Shown here piece after piece: positions 42,577 to 51,050 of a stretch of 64,000 bases of DNA; position 1 is the stretch's first letter, and every line of letters begins with the position of its first letter. The position numbers were made by a program, and so were the translations under genes. Source of the stretch: DAISJI01 sp964559835 (GTDB lineage: Bacteria > Acidobacteriota > Terriglobia > Terriglobales > Acidobacteriaceae); contig CAZLJE010000011.1 of assembly GCA_964559835.1 (NCBI GenBank), forward strand, positions 62,001 through 126,000. Reading direction: 5' to 3'. The notes beneath the pieces are model-generated. The model did no database searches, was not told the origin of the DNA, and saw nothing but the letters and a program-made list of their open reading frames with translations.

Positions 42577-43386
42577 ATGGCGGTGACACTCGAGCAGATC
42601 GTGGCGTCGGCGCGAGAGCGCGCAACGCGCAGGAAGTCGCAACAGCAATTGGCGGAGCTGGGGCGCAGCGCCTCGCATCACATGCCGCGCGGCTTCCGCA
42701 ATGTACTGGCGCGCGCGTCGGAGAGTGGGCCGGCGGTGATCGCGGAACTGAAGAAGGCGTCGCCGTCGCGCGGGGTGATCCGCGGCAGCTTTCACCCGTC
42801 GGTGCTGGCGTACGAACTGGCCGAGGCAGGTGCTGCGGCGTTGTCCGTGCTGACGGAAGAAGACTATTTTCAGGGTTCGGTCGCGAACCTGGCGGAGGCG
42901 TCGGTGGCGGTGCCGTTGCCGTGCCTGCGCAAGGACTTCATCGTCAGCGAGTACCAGGTGCTCGAGGCGCGGGCGTTCAGCGCGGACGCGATTTTGCTGA
43001 TCGTGGCGGCGCTCAGCGATGCCGAACTGCGGCAGTTGCGGGACGCCGCGCAACGTTATCACCTCGACGTTCTGTGCGAAGTACACAACTCGGACGAGCT
43101 GAAGAGAGCGCTGGACATCGGATTCGACATGATCGGAGTCAACAACCGCGACCTGCGAACGTTCGAGGTGAAGCTGGAGACGGCCGAGACACTCGCCCCG
43201 CTGCTTCCCACCGGCGTGGTGAAGGTGGCGGAGAGCGGGATCCGCAACGGCGCCGATCTGCGACGGCTGCGAGACGCCGGATACGACGCGTTCCTCATTG
43301 GCGAGTCGCTGATGCAGGCGGAGCATCCGGGGGAAGCGCTGCGAAGTTTATTGAGTCAAGCACGAGAACAAAAAGGCGTTGCCTGA
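42577..43386 (+). CDS. trpC: Indole-3-glycerol phosphate synthase
   Basis: The 269-residue TIM barrel converts CdRP to indole-3-glycerol phosphate, the fourth step of tryptophan synthesis. IAELKKASPSRG supplies E57 and Lys, CLRKDFI the second catalytic Lys, and NNRDLRTF and VAESGI the phosphate-binding loops. It opens the trpC-F-B-A-CM-aroF operon. trpE, trpD and trpG are absent from the window. The start at 42577 lacks a Shine-Dalgarno and follows a -10 box closely. Confidence 0.95.
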   Translation: MAVTLEQIVASARERATRRKSQQQLAELGRSASHHMPRGFRNVLARASESGPAVIAELKKASPSRGVIRGSFHPSVLAYELAEAGAAALSVLTEEDYFQGSVANLAEASVAVPLPCLRKDFIVSEYQVLEARAFSADAILLIVAALSDAELRQLRDAAQRYHLDVLCEVHNSDELKRALDIGFDMIGVNNRDLRTFEVKLETAETLAPLLPTGVVKVAESGIRNGADLRRLRDAGYDAFLIGESLMQAEHPGEALRSLLSQAREQKGVA

Positions 43387-43396
43387 AACCTGCTTT

Positions 43397-44101
43397 ATGA
43401 CCTGGGTCAAGATTTGCGGGACTACGAACCTGGCGGACGCGAACGCTGCTGTTGCGGCGGGCGCTGATGCGCTCGGATTCATCTTCGCCGAAAGCCCGCG
43501 AAGGATCACGCCCGCAGAGGTACGCAAAATCATTGAGAAACTCCCCGCTGGGGTAGAAAAGGTCGGAGTGTTCGTGAACGAGATGCCGGAGCGCATGCAC
43601 GAGATAATCTCCGAGAGCGGACTGACGGCGGTGCAACTCCAGGGCGAGGAGACGACGGACGTCGCCGACGAATTGCGGCACTTGTGTTCGCGGCGGGGCG
43701 GGCCGCTGCACATATTCAAAGCGCTTGGCGTGGCGAAGGGGATGGAGGGAATCATCCGCGAGTTCACTGCGTCGGCGTCGATCGACGGCGTGCTGCTGGA
43801 TTCGTTCGCGGCGCGCGCTGCGGGCCATGCACACGGTGCCGACGAGACGGCTCGCGGCGGTACCGGCAAGACGTTCGACTGGAAGCGCGCAGCCGCCTTC
43901 GTGCCCGGGCTGGCGAAGCGCAGGCGAGTGATCATCGCGGGTGGGCTTTCGCCGGAGAACGTTGGCGAAGCGATCCACACGCTCAGCCCGTGGGGCGTCG
44001 ACGTGTGCAGCGGCGTCGAGGAATCGCCAGGAAAAAAAGACGCGGCGAAGATGCGGGAATTCATGCAAGCGGTGCGCGCTGCAAAGATTTCCAGGGGCTA
44101 A
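43397..44101 (+). CDS. trpF: Phosphoribosylanthranilate isomerase
   Basis: The 234-residue enzyme isomerises PRA to CdRP, feeding TrpC. WVKICGTTN carries the general-base Cys (C7), LLDSFA the acid Asp, and GGTGKTFDW and ERG-type CSGVEESPGKKD the phosphate-binding loops. Its gene starts 10 nt after trpC; the frame also opens at a TTG overlapping the trpC end, but ATG 43397 gives the normal N-terminus. The stop TAA is inside a GGGGCTAAAGCCCC palindrome. A short acidic/His insert (HAHGADE) after the Asp is mildly unusual. Confidence 0.93.
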   Translation: MTWVKICGTTNLADANAAVAAGADALGFIFAESPRRITPAEVRKIIEKLPAGVEKVGVFVNEMPERMHEIISESGLTAVQLQGEETTDVADELRHLCSRRGGPLHIFKALGVAKGMEGIIREFTASASIDGVLLDSFAARAAGHAHGADETARGGTGKTFDWKRAAAFVPGLAKRRRVIIAGGLSPENVGEAIHTLSPWGVDVCSGVEESPGKKDAAKMREFMQAVRAAKISRG

Positions 44102-44147
44102 AGCCCCGTTTGGCTTTGCGAATCGTGCGGCACGACTAAAGTCGTGC
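44094..44147. repeat. Paired hairpins at the trpF stop (TAAAG-centred)
   Basis: GGGGCTAAAGCCCC (44094-44107) and GCACGACTAAAGTCGTGC (44130-44147) are both palindromes centred on CTAAAG. The trpF stop TAA (44099-44101) lies in the first. The pair with its spacing looks like a dispersed intergenic element inserted between trpF and trpB. Confidence 0.7.
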
Positions 44148-44178
44148 GCTGATACAAGGGGCCTGATAAAAAATAAGA

Positions 44179-45378
44179 ATGGCTTCGACTTCGACAAAAC
44201 GTGCCATCTCGCCGGGACGCTTCGGCCCGTACGGCGGCCGCTACGTGCCGGAAACACTGGTCGCGGCGCTCGAGGAACTGGAGAGTGCGTACGCGAAGGC
44301 GCGTCGGGACCGCGGATTCCTGCGGGAACTCGAACTGCTGTTCCGGACCTACGCCGGGCGTCCAACACCGCTCTATTTTGCGGCGCGACTGACGGAGAAG
44401 CTCGGCGGCGCGCGCATTTACCTGAAGCGCGAAGACCTGCTCCACACCGGCGCGCACAAGATCAATAACTGCATCGGCCAGGCACTGCTGGCGCGGCGCA
44501 TGGGCAAGCACCGAATCATCGCCGAGACCGGCGCCGGGCAACACGGCGTCGCGACGGCTACCGTGTGCGCGTTGTTCGGCTTGGAATGCGTCGTGTACAT
44601 GGGCGTCGAGGACATGCGGCGGCAATCGCTGAATGTCTTCCGCATGCGTTTGCTGGGCGCGGAAGTACACGGCGTCAGCTCCGGTTCGCAGACGTTGAAA
44701 GATGCGATCAACGAAGCGATGCGCGACTGGGTCACAAATGTTCGCACGACTCACTACCTGCTGGGCAGCGTGCTGGGCGCGCATCCGTACCCGATGATGG
44801 TGCGCGATTTTCACTCGGTCATTGGGCGTGAGGCGCGCGCGCAGATGAAGAAAGTCACCGGCAAGCTGCCGAACGCGGTCGTCGCATGCGTTGGCGGCGG
44901 GTCGAACGCGATGGGCGTGTTCTACGAGTTCCTGAAAGACAAGCGCGTGAAGCTGATCGGTGTCGAGGCGGGCGGGCGCGGCGCAGCATTGGGCGAGCAC
45001 GCGGCGCGCTTCAGCGGCGGCGCTCCCGGTGTGCTGCAAGGGACGTTTTCTTACATCCTTCAGGACGAAGATGGGCAGGTTGCAACCACGCATTCGGTTT
45101 CGGCGGGCCTCGATTATCCGGGCGTGGGTCCGGAGCACGCGTGGCTTCGCGAATCGGGACGCGCGGAATACGTCTCGGCGACCGACGAGGAAGCGCTGGA
45201 CGCGTGCGTGACGCTGTCGCGGACCGAAGGGATTATTCCGGCGCTGGAGTCGGCGCATGCCGTTGCGGAGGCGATCAAGCGCGCACCGAAGATGAAAAAG
45301 AGCGAAATACTACTCGTGAATGTTTCAGGACGCGGGGATAAGGACATGGGCATTCTTCAGGAGAAGTTGAACCTCTGA
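44179..45378 (+). CDS. trpB: Tryptophan synthase beta subunit
   Basis: The 399-residue PLP enzyme joins indole and serine. GAHKINNC carries the PLP Lys (K94), AETGAGQHG the catalytic Glu (E116), and GGGSNA the phosphate loop. It is the standard TrpB1 type that partners TrpA. The gene is 77 nt after trpF, the gap being filled by paired hairpins, and overlaps trpA by one base. Confidence 0.96.
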   Translation: MASTSTKRAISPGRFGPYGGRYVPETLVAALEELESAYAKARRDRGFLRELELLFRTYAGRPTPLYFAARLTEKLGGARIYLKREDLLHTGAHKINNCIGQALLARRMGKHRIIAETGAGQHGVATATVCALFGLECVVYMGVEDMRRQSLNVFRMRLLGAEVHGVSSGSQTLKDAINEAMRDWVTNVRTTHYLLGSVLGAHPYPMMVRDFHSVIGREARAQMKKVTGKLPNAVVACVGGGSNAMGVFYEFLKDKRVKLIGVEAGGRGAALGEHAARFSGGAPGVLQGTFSYILQDEDGQVATTHSVSAGLDYPGVGPEHAWLRESGRAEYVSATDEEALDACVTLSRTEGIIPALESAHAVAEAIKRAPKMKKSEILLVNVSGRGDKDMGILQEKLNL

Positions 45379-46169
45379 TGCCGATTGATTTCACAACTCG
45401 TCCTGGACTCGTTGCGTATCTCACGTGCGGCGATCCGGACATGCGCACGACCCAGGAGATTGCGCTAGCGGCGATCGATGCAGGTGCGAATGTCATCGAG
45501 TTGGGTGTGCCGTTCAGCGATCCGGTGGCGGACGGGCCCGTGATCCAGCGGGCGAGCGAACGAGCGTTGCGACATCACACGAGTTTGCAGGATGTGCTCG
45601 ATCTCGGGGCGGACATCCACAAACAGCGGCCGAAAGCGGGGCTGATCATTTTTTCGTATCTGAACCCGCTGCTGCGCTACGGGCTCGAGCGGTTCTGCGC
45701 GACTGCTAAGAAGGCGGGCATCGACGGAGCGCTGGTAACGGACCTGCCGGTCGAAGAAGCGGGAGAATATGTCCGCCTGATGCGGCAGTACGATCTCGCG
45801 ACCGTATTCCTGGCGGCGCCGACCAGCACCAATGAGCGGCTGAAGCGGATCGGCGGGCTGTCCACCGGTTTTGTTTATGCGGTCTCGCGCACAGGTGTCA
45901 CCGGCCAGCGCAAGAACCTGACCGGCGACGCGCGCGAGTTGGCGACCCGGCTACGCCGGTTCACGAAGCTGCCGATCGCCGTGGGCTTCGGTATCTCGAC
46001 GTCCGAGCAGGTGACCGAACTGGCGGAGTTTGCCGACGCGGCGGTAGTCGGCAGCGCGATCGTGCAGCTGGTGGAACATTCGTCCGAGGCGAACGCAGCG
46101 ACGGCGGTCGGGGAGTTTGTGCGGACGCTGTTGCGGGGAACGCGCCGCAGATCGGCGAATCCAGCGTAA
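45378..46169 (+). CDS. trpA: Tryptophan synthase alpha subunit
   Basis: The 263-residue TIM barrel cleaves indole-3-glycerol phosphate to indole for TrpB. IELGVPFSDPVADGP gives catalytic E41 and D52, and VGFGIST and VVGSAIV the phosphate loop. Its ATG overlaps the trpB TGA (TGATG), ensuring stoichiometric synthesis of the complex. Confidence 0.95.
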   Translation: MPIDFTTRPGLVAYLTCGDPDMRTTQEIALAAIDAGANVIELGVPFSDPVADGPVIQRASERALRHHTSLQDVLDLGADIHKQRPKAGLIIFSYLNPLLRYGLERFCATAKKAGIDGALVTDLPVEEAGEYVRLMRQYDLATVFLAAPTSTNERLKRIGGLSTGFVYAVSRTGVTGQRKNLTGDARELATRLRRFTKLPIAVGFGISTSEQVTELAEFADAAVVGSAIVQLVEHSSEANAATAVGEFVRTLLRGTRRRSANPA

Positions 46170-46200
46170 CTTCTGCGATAATTAGTTCTCTGAGAGAAAC

Positions 46201-46539
46201 ATGTCGAATTCGATGGACGACATTGCCGATTGGCGAAAGAAGATCGACGACCTCGACCGGCAGCTGGTCGAGCTGGTCAACGAGCGCGCGAAGTGCGCGC
46301 AGGAGATCGGCCGGCTGAAGCGCAACACGCAGATGCCGATCTACGAGCCCGACCGCGAGCGCATGATATTCGAGAACGTCCACCGGCTGAACAAGGGGCC
46401 GCTACCGGACCGGGAACTGACCAGGATCTTTGAGCGGCTGATCGATGTCATGCGGAAACTGCAGGAAGACGAGATTCGCGGCAAGGAAAAGAAAAGGGCG
46501 GCCGGCGACACGGAACTCGAAGCCGAAGTGAATGACTAA
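46201..46539 (+). CDS. Chorismate mutase (AroQ class)
   Basis: The 112-residue all-helical protein rearranges chorismate to prephenate, the entry to Phe/Tyr synthesis. WRKKIDDLDRQLVELVNERAKCAQEIGRLK and the following helices have the AroQ spacing of Arg/Lys/Glu active-site residues. The C-terminus is highly charged. Placement in a trp operon next to the DAHP synthase suggests coordinated aromatic branch control; AroQ mutases often form complexes with DAHP synthase. Confidence 0.88.
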   Translation: MSNSMDDIADWRKKIDDLDRQLVELVNERAKCAQEIGRLKRNTQMPIYEPDRERMIFENVHRLNKGPLPDRELTRIFERLIDVMRKLQEDEIRGKEKKRAAGDTELEAEVND

Positions 46540-46542
46540 ATC

Positions 46543-47562
46543 ATGATCGTAGCCATGCAAGAGGGCGCAAGCGAAGCCCAGATACAAAGCGTGATCGAGC
46601 ACCTGGTGCGCCTCGGGTTCGAGGTGCATCGTTCCACGGGCGAGCGTTACACCGTGCTGGGCGCGGTCGGCATGCGCGCCGATTTCGATACGCGCGATAT
46701 CGAGGTGCTGGAGGGCGTCCATGAAGTCCACCGCATCAGCGCGCCATACAAGCTGGTGGGCAGGAATTTCCGTCCGGAGGGCACGGTCGTCAAGCTTCCG
46801 CGCGGAGTGACGGTGGGCGGCCCGGACGTGGTCGTCATGGCGGGCCCGTGCTCGGTCGAATCGCGCGAGCAGCTTTTCACGACCGCGGAGCAGATCTCGA
46901 AAGCGGGAGCGAAGGTGCTGCGCGGCGGAGCGTTCAAGCCGCGCTCGTCGCCGTATTCGTTCCAGGGCATGGGTGAGGACGGTCTGAAATTGCTGCGAGA
47001 GGCGGGCGAGAAGTTCGGGTTGCTGATCATCAGCGAGGTGATGGAAATCTCGCAGATCCCGCTGATGCTGCCGTACGTGGACATTCTCCAGGTCGGCGCG
47101 CGCAATATGCAGAACTTCAACCTGCTGCGCGAACTGGGAAGGGTCCGCAAGCCGGTAATGCTGAAGCGCGGCATTGCGGCGACGATCGAAGAGATGCTGC
47201 TGTCGGCCGAGTACATCATGGCGGGCGGCAACTACGACATCATCCTGTGCGAGCGCGGTATTCGGACCTTCGAAACTTACACGCGCAACACGATGGACAT
47301 CTCCGCGATTCCGATCGTGCACAAGCTCTCGCACCTGCCCATGTGCGGCGACCCGTCGCACGGTACCGGACGCCGCGACAAGGTAGCGCCGATGGCACGC
47401 GCCGCGGTTGCAGCCGGCGCCGACGCGATCATCGTGGAAGTGCACCACGATCCCGACAAAGCGCTGTCGGACGGCGCGCAGTCGCTGTATCCGAAGCAGT
47501 TCGTGGAACTGATGGAGCAGTTGCGGATGATCGCGCCGGCAGTCGGACGACAGATCGCTTAA
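46543..47562 (+). CDS. aroF: DAHP synthase (3-deoxy-7-phosphoheptulonate synthase), AroA-I-beta type with N-terminal regulatory domain
   Basis: The 339-residue enzyme condenses PEP and erythrose-4-phosphate, the first shikimate step. An N-terminal ferredoxin/ACT-like domain (about 1-70, Thermotoga type) allows feedback control. The catalytic barrel has GPCSVES (metal Cys), RGGAFKPRSSPYSF (PEP/E4P loop), DPSHGTGRRD (metal His) and EVHHDPDKALSDG (metal Glu/Asp). It ends the operon; its stop overlaps the convergent TSUP stop in TTAA. Confidence 0.95.
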   Translation: MIVAMQEGASEAQIQSVIEHLVRLGFEVHRSTGERYTVLGAVGMRADFDTRDIEVLEGVHEVHRISAPYKLVGRNFRPEGTVVKLPRGVTVGGPDVVVMAGPCSVESREQLFTTAEQISKAGAKVLRGGAFKPRSSPYSFQGMGEDGLKLLREAGEKFGLLIISEVMEISQIPLMLPYVDILQVGARNMQNFNLLRELGRVRKPVMLKRGIAATIEEMLLSAEYIMAGGNYDIILCERGIRTFETYTRNTMDISAIPIVHKLSHLPMCGDPSHGTGRRDKVAPMARAAVAAGADAIIVEVHHDPDKALSDGAQSLYPKQFVELMEQLRMIAPAVGRQIA

Positions 47563-48287
47563 CGAGCCATTCCCGAGAGCATCGCGATTCCCAGCGCAAG
47601 AATGATCACGGCAACAACCTTGCGGAAGATCCTGTCCGGGATCCGCTTCAGGAACAACCAACCGATGGCGGTGCCGGCCAGCACGCCCACGGTCATGGCA
47701 ACAACCGCCGGCCAGACTTGCGCGATGTCGTGCGCTTCGGTCACTACATACACGGGCATGCGAGCGCCGTCCACGAGCAGCGCGATGGCGGTGGCGGTCG
47801 CGACGAACGCCTCCTTGCGGATGTCGAAGGCGAGCATGGCGGCGGAACGAATGCCGCCCTGGTTGCCGACAAGGCCGCCGAACAGGCCCGATGCGGCACC
47901 AGCGATCCAGGAGAGAACGCCGGAGAAACGCATCCGTTTATTCGCACCGGTGAGTTCCATCACGCTCGCGAAGACGAGCAGCACGCCGAGGACATAGCTG
48001 AGGATCGGGCTTTGCAGGCGCGCGTGCAGCAGGGCCCCGGCGAGACCTCCCGCAGCGCTCGCGATGCCGAAACTCGCGAGTACGCGCCGGTCGATGTGCT
48101 GCCGAATGGGCCACAGGCGTAGCACGGTGCCGCACAGATGCGGAATGGACACGGCGGCGACGGCCAGCTTGGTCCCGACCTGAGTGGCGAAGGTCGGAGT
48201 CAGGATGCTACCGATACCGAATCCGGCGACTGACGCAATCCCACCTCCGACTAATCCAGCCAGAAGAAGGACGAAGTAGAAGATCAC
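47559..48287 (-). CDS. TSUP (TauE/SafE)-family membrane transporter
   Basis: The 242-residue protein has about seven to eight hydrophobic helices; two Gly-rich half-repeats (GLVGGGIASVAGFG, and GLFGGLVGNQGG) are the mark of TauE/SafE-type exporters of sulfite or organosulfonates. Its start overlaps the DoxX stop (ATGA). The stop is convergent with aroF, both within TTAA. Substrate is unproven; the DoxX partner may support a sulfur-related role. Confidence 0.88.
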   Translation of the reverse strand: MIFYFVLLLAGLVGGGIASVAGFGIGSILTPTFATQVGTKLAVAAVSIPHLCGTVLRLWPIRQHIDRRVLASFGIASAAGGLAGALLHARLQSPILSYVLGVLLVFASVMELTGANKRMRFSGVLSWIAGAASGLFGGLVGNQGGIRSAAMLAFDIRKEAFVATATAIALLVDGARMPVYVVTEAHDIAQVWPAVVAMTVGVLAGTAIGWLFLKRIPDRIFRKVVAVIILALGIAMLSGMAR

Positions 48288-48718
48288 GAGTCGTGCCCGC
48301 GCATGGCGTCCAGAGACCAGTCTCCCGGTCCAGCGACAAGCAGAAACAGCAAGGACATGAGCATGGCGAAGTCGGCGCGCGCATCACTCACCATGAACCA
48401 GAAGCCCTGGTTTGCATGCGACAACTCAGGGATCTTTGTCGTCGCGATGGCGGTGGAGATCACGATCAGCAGTGGAACCGCGGCGAGGCGCGTGAAGAGT
48501 CCGACAAGAACGAGCAGCCCGCAAACAATTTCGAAGGTGCCGGTGAAATGCGCGGTGAAAGCGGGATGCGGAAATCCGATGCGCGTGAAGCGGTTAACGC
48601 CCATGTTCGGATCGATGTATTTCAGAATGCCCTGCGTGAAGAAAATGAGTCCGACGGCGAGCCGGACGAAGATCACGGCCCGGCGTGCCCATCCAGAAGT
48701 CACGGACGGCGAAGTCAC
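48284..48718 (-). CDS. DoxX-family membrane protein
   Basis: The 144-residue protein has four TM helices and the family core RLAVGLIFFTQGILKYIDP and HFTGTFEIVCGLLVLVGLF. DoxX proteins were named for a thiosulfate:quinone oxidoreductase subunit, but most bacterial homologues are of unknown role. It is 5' of and translationally coupled to the TSUP gene. Confidence 0.85.
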   Translation of the reverse strand: MTSPSVTSGWARRAVIFVRLAVGLIFFTQGILKYIDPNMGVNRFTRIGFPHPAFTAHFTGTFEIVCGLLVLVGLFTRLAAVPLLIVISTAIATTKIPELSHANQGFWFMVSDARADFAMLMSLLFLLVAGPGDWSLDAMRGHDS

Positions 48719-48840
48719 GGCGCGTTTGATGCGTCTATCGGCAGACGAGATTCGTTAAGAATCGGTTCGGCAAACCATGAACGCGCCACGTCACAAACAC
48801 CGGTTAGCGGCGTCACAAGCGAATCCGCGGCCGCATGGCT

Positions 48841-49078
48841 ATGATTCCGGCGCAAGCTGGAATGGTGGGCACGGCACTGTCCGTCTCAGGACAGACCATC
48901 ATCGCCGGCGCTCGTCGGTGGATTCCTGGCGCATTTTCTCAACAAGCGGGCGGAGCAGAAAGGCGGCGAGGTGGGCAACGCGAATGGGGCGGTATCGGAG
49001 ACCGTATCGGCAGTTCTGTTCATCGCGCTTTGCTTCTACACTTGGTACGGGTCGTTGCGCCGAAAGAAGGTGCAGTAA
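48841..49078 (+). pseudogene. Frameshifted small membrane protein
   Basis: The frame starting at ATG 48841 (MIPAQAGMVG...QTIIA) shifts to a second frame that reads ALVGGFLAHFLNKRAEQ, then VSAVLFIALCFYTWYGSLRRKK, ending at TAA 49076-49078. Deleting one G near 48907 joins them as a two-TM protein of about 78 residues. The second frame has no good start of its own. TAATG overlap with the next gene suggests a true former gene. Sequencing error is possible. Confidence 0.45.
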
Positions 49079-50436
49079 TGGACAAAGCAGGACGTTTCGC
49101 AGCGGACGCCATCCTAGGCATCGACACACTTTGGGGAGGCGACGTGATGTGCGCCTCGGGCACGGGACGGTTCATCGCCGACTCCTGGTTCTCCGACGAG
49201 GCTCTGCCGCCGGCATACACCGTGGCATCGGCCGGCGCGGTGCGCAAGTCGGGCGGGCTGTCGGCGAAGACCATCGACCGCCAGGCCATTGAAAGGTACC
49301 TGCGGGAGATTGATGTATCGGCCGCGATCACCGGCGTGTTGTTCGAGGGAGAGCAGATCGGCGGCCAGCGCGGACGCTACCTCATCGGTCTGGCACGCTC
49401 GCTGGAAATTATGTGGGACCTAGCGATGGAAGTGCTGGCCTTGGGACCGGCGGTCGACTATACCGACTGCGTCGAAGCCTCGACCGGCCGGCCTCCGGAG
49501 CAGTCCGATCCGCGCAGCAAGCGCGAACGACTGGCCGAGTTGCTGGCGCGGGCCGGATTCCATTCCAGCGACGGCCCTTCCCTTCTCACCGCTGTGGATG
49601 GCTGGCGGCGTGAACGCACGGTGCCGATGGCGTCGGTGAAGGCGATGGGCGCGGCGGTCATCGCAAAGTTCGACGCGCTGGCGGCCAAAAACGTAGTGCC
49701 CTATCTGCCGTCCGACCTCGCCAGAGTGCCGCGCGCGAACATCGAGTTCCTGCCCATCAAAGAGGCGTGGTTCTCCGGTTCCATGAATTACGTAGGGCGC
49801 GCCCGCAACACTGACGGGAGCCCGAAATACGAAGCCACATATGAGATCAACGCGTCGCTTCAGATTTCGGTTCCCGAGTTCGAGCAACTGGTAAGCCATG
49901 AGGTCGTGCCCGGGCACGTCACGACATTCGCGTACCTGCAGGACCTCTACGTGCGCGGAAAGGTCGGCTTCGAGGCGACCGTACTGACGATGAACACGCG
50001 CGCGGCGGCGCTGTTCGAGGGCATCGCGAACAACGCGATCCTGATGGCGCATGGGGTGAACGAAGTCGAGCAATTGCCCGACGACGACCTGAAGATCGGA
50101 GTGCTGTTGGCTCTACTTCAGGACGACGCGAAGAACCAGACTTCATTCCTTACCTGGGGTGAGAAGCGCGAGAAGGAAGAAGTGGCGAAGACGCTGCGGC
50201 GCGATTTCCTGGTCAGCGAAGAGCGCGCAGACAAACTCTCAGGCGCCTGGGGACGGCACCCGCTGCTCGGGCGCATGTACCTCCCGGCATATCGCTCCGG
50301 GACGGAGAGGGTGGCAGCGCTGCGGCGGAAGTACGCGCCAAGGCAAGTTCTGCCCGCACTCTACGGGTGCAACGGGCTCGTGGACATCGAGACCATCGAG
50401 GACGCGCTGCTGGAGAGGGCCGTCGCTCGGTCCTAG
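49078..50436 (+). CDS. DUF885-like putative metallopeptidase
   Basis: From ATG 49078 (GAAGG upstream, TAATG overlap with the preceding frame) the product has 452 residues and no signal peptide. SHEVVPGHV (H274, E275, H280) resembles the HExxPGH zinc site of the DUF885 family, and ALFEGIANNAIL could give the third ligand as in the family's EGWA segment. Other family landmarks are weak. A longer in-frame start at 48835 would add 81 residues of unlikely composition. Function beyond possible peptidase is unknown. Confidence 0.7.
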   Translation: MDKAGRFAADAILGIDTLWGGDVMCASGTGRFIADSWFSDEALPPAYTVASAGAVRKSGGLSAKTIDRQAIERYLREIDVSAAITGVLFEGEQIGGQRGRYLIGLARSLEIMWDLAMEVLALGPAVDYTDCVEASTGRPPEQSDPRSKRERLAELLARAGFHSSDGPSLLTAVDGWRRERTVPMASVKAMGAAVIAKFDALAAKNVVPYLPSDLARVPRANIEFLPIKEAWFSGSMNYVGRARNTDGSPKYEATYEINASLQISVPEFEQLVSHEVVPGHVTTFAYLQDLYVRGKVGFEATVLTMNTRAAALFEGIANNAILMAHGVNEVEQLPDDDLKIGVLLALLQDDAKNQTSFLTWGEKREKEEVAKTLRRDFLVSEERADKLSGAWGRHPLLGRMYLPAYRSGTERVAALRRKYAPRQVLPALYGCNGLVDIETIEDALLERAVARS

Positions 50437-50482
50437 GCTCATGGCGGAGGGCTCAGGGCGCATGCGAGAATAGCGCGATCGT

Positions 50483-50963
50483 ATGCGCCATTTCCTAGCT
50501 CTTGGTGTCTGCGTACTGCTGTGCTTCGGAGGCGCTAACGCGGCCGCACAATCTGCATCGTCGACCGGAACGATTTCGGGTACCATCGTCGACTCGACCG
50601 GCGGGGCCATACCCGGCGCAACCATTTTCATCGCACGACGGCAATGACCTGAACGACCGCGCCATCATTAACGGCCGCGTGGCGGGACGGAATTCGTTTC
50701 GTCAACCCGGATTTTTCAACCTGGATTTTCGCTTCGTGAAGGACATCACTCTGCGCGGCGAGGGACACCACCTCGACCTGTTCCTCGACGTCTTCAACGT
50801 GACCGGCGCCGCAAACCGCAACTTCGGGCCGGAGGCGGTGAGTATGTTCGGAACGCCGAGGGCGCCGGTGTTCAGCGCGGGGCAGCCGCTGTTCGCGCCC
50901 GCGACAACGCGCTACGGCAGCGCGCGACAGGTGCAGTTCACGGCCAGGATTGTGGCGTTTTGA
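50483..50963 (+). pseudogene. TonB-dependent receptor remnant with large internal deletion
   Basis: The 5' part (MRHFLALGVC...TISGTIVDSTGGAIPG) is a signal peptide and the start of a carboxypeptidase-regulatory domain, and ends at TGA 50645. The 3' part in another frame (NDLNDRAIINGRVAGRNSFRQ...QVQFTARIVAF) is the end of an Oar-like barrel with terminal Phe. Compared with the intact receptor at 34659-37952, roughly 900 codons are missing. The junction is near 50635. It is a clear relic. Confidence 0.82.
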
Positions 50964-50970
50964 GGAATTC

Positions 50971-51048
50971 GTATTCAGTATCTCGTATTCCGTATTCCGG
51001 CGTGAACGCCCGTGTTTCACATACGGAATACGTAATACGGAATACGTC
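50971..51048. repeat. Inverted heptad array (GTATTCC words) with central hairpin
   Basis: Left words GTATTCA, GTATCTC and two GTATTCC (50971-50998), central hairpin GGCGT-GA-ACGCC (50999-51010), right words ATACGGA, ATACGTA and ATACGTC (51021-51048). It sits between the receptor remnant and the convergent molybdenum hydroxylase, 2 nt from the latter's stop. Confidence 0.85.
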
Positions 51049-51050
51049 CT

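Noticed and set aside
41260..43326. Long minus-strand frame across the AMP-ligase/trpC boundary
   Set aside because: Spans two unrelated plus-strand genes and a palindrome; shadow translation.
48835..49077. N-terminal 81-residue extension of the DUF885-like protein
   Set aside because: Overlaps the probable small membrane protein in another frame; ATG 49078 has a ribosome-binding site and TAATG overlap.
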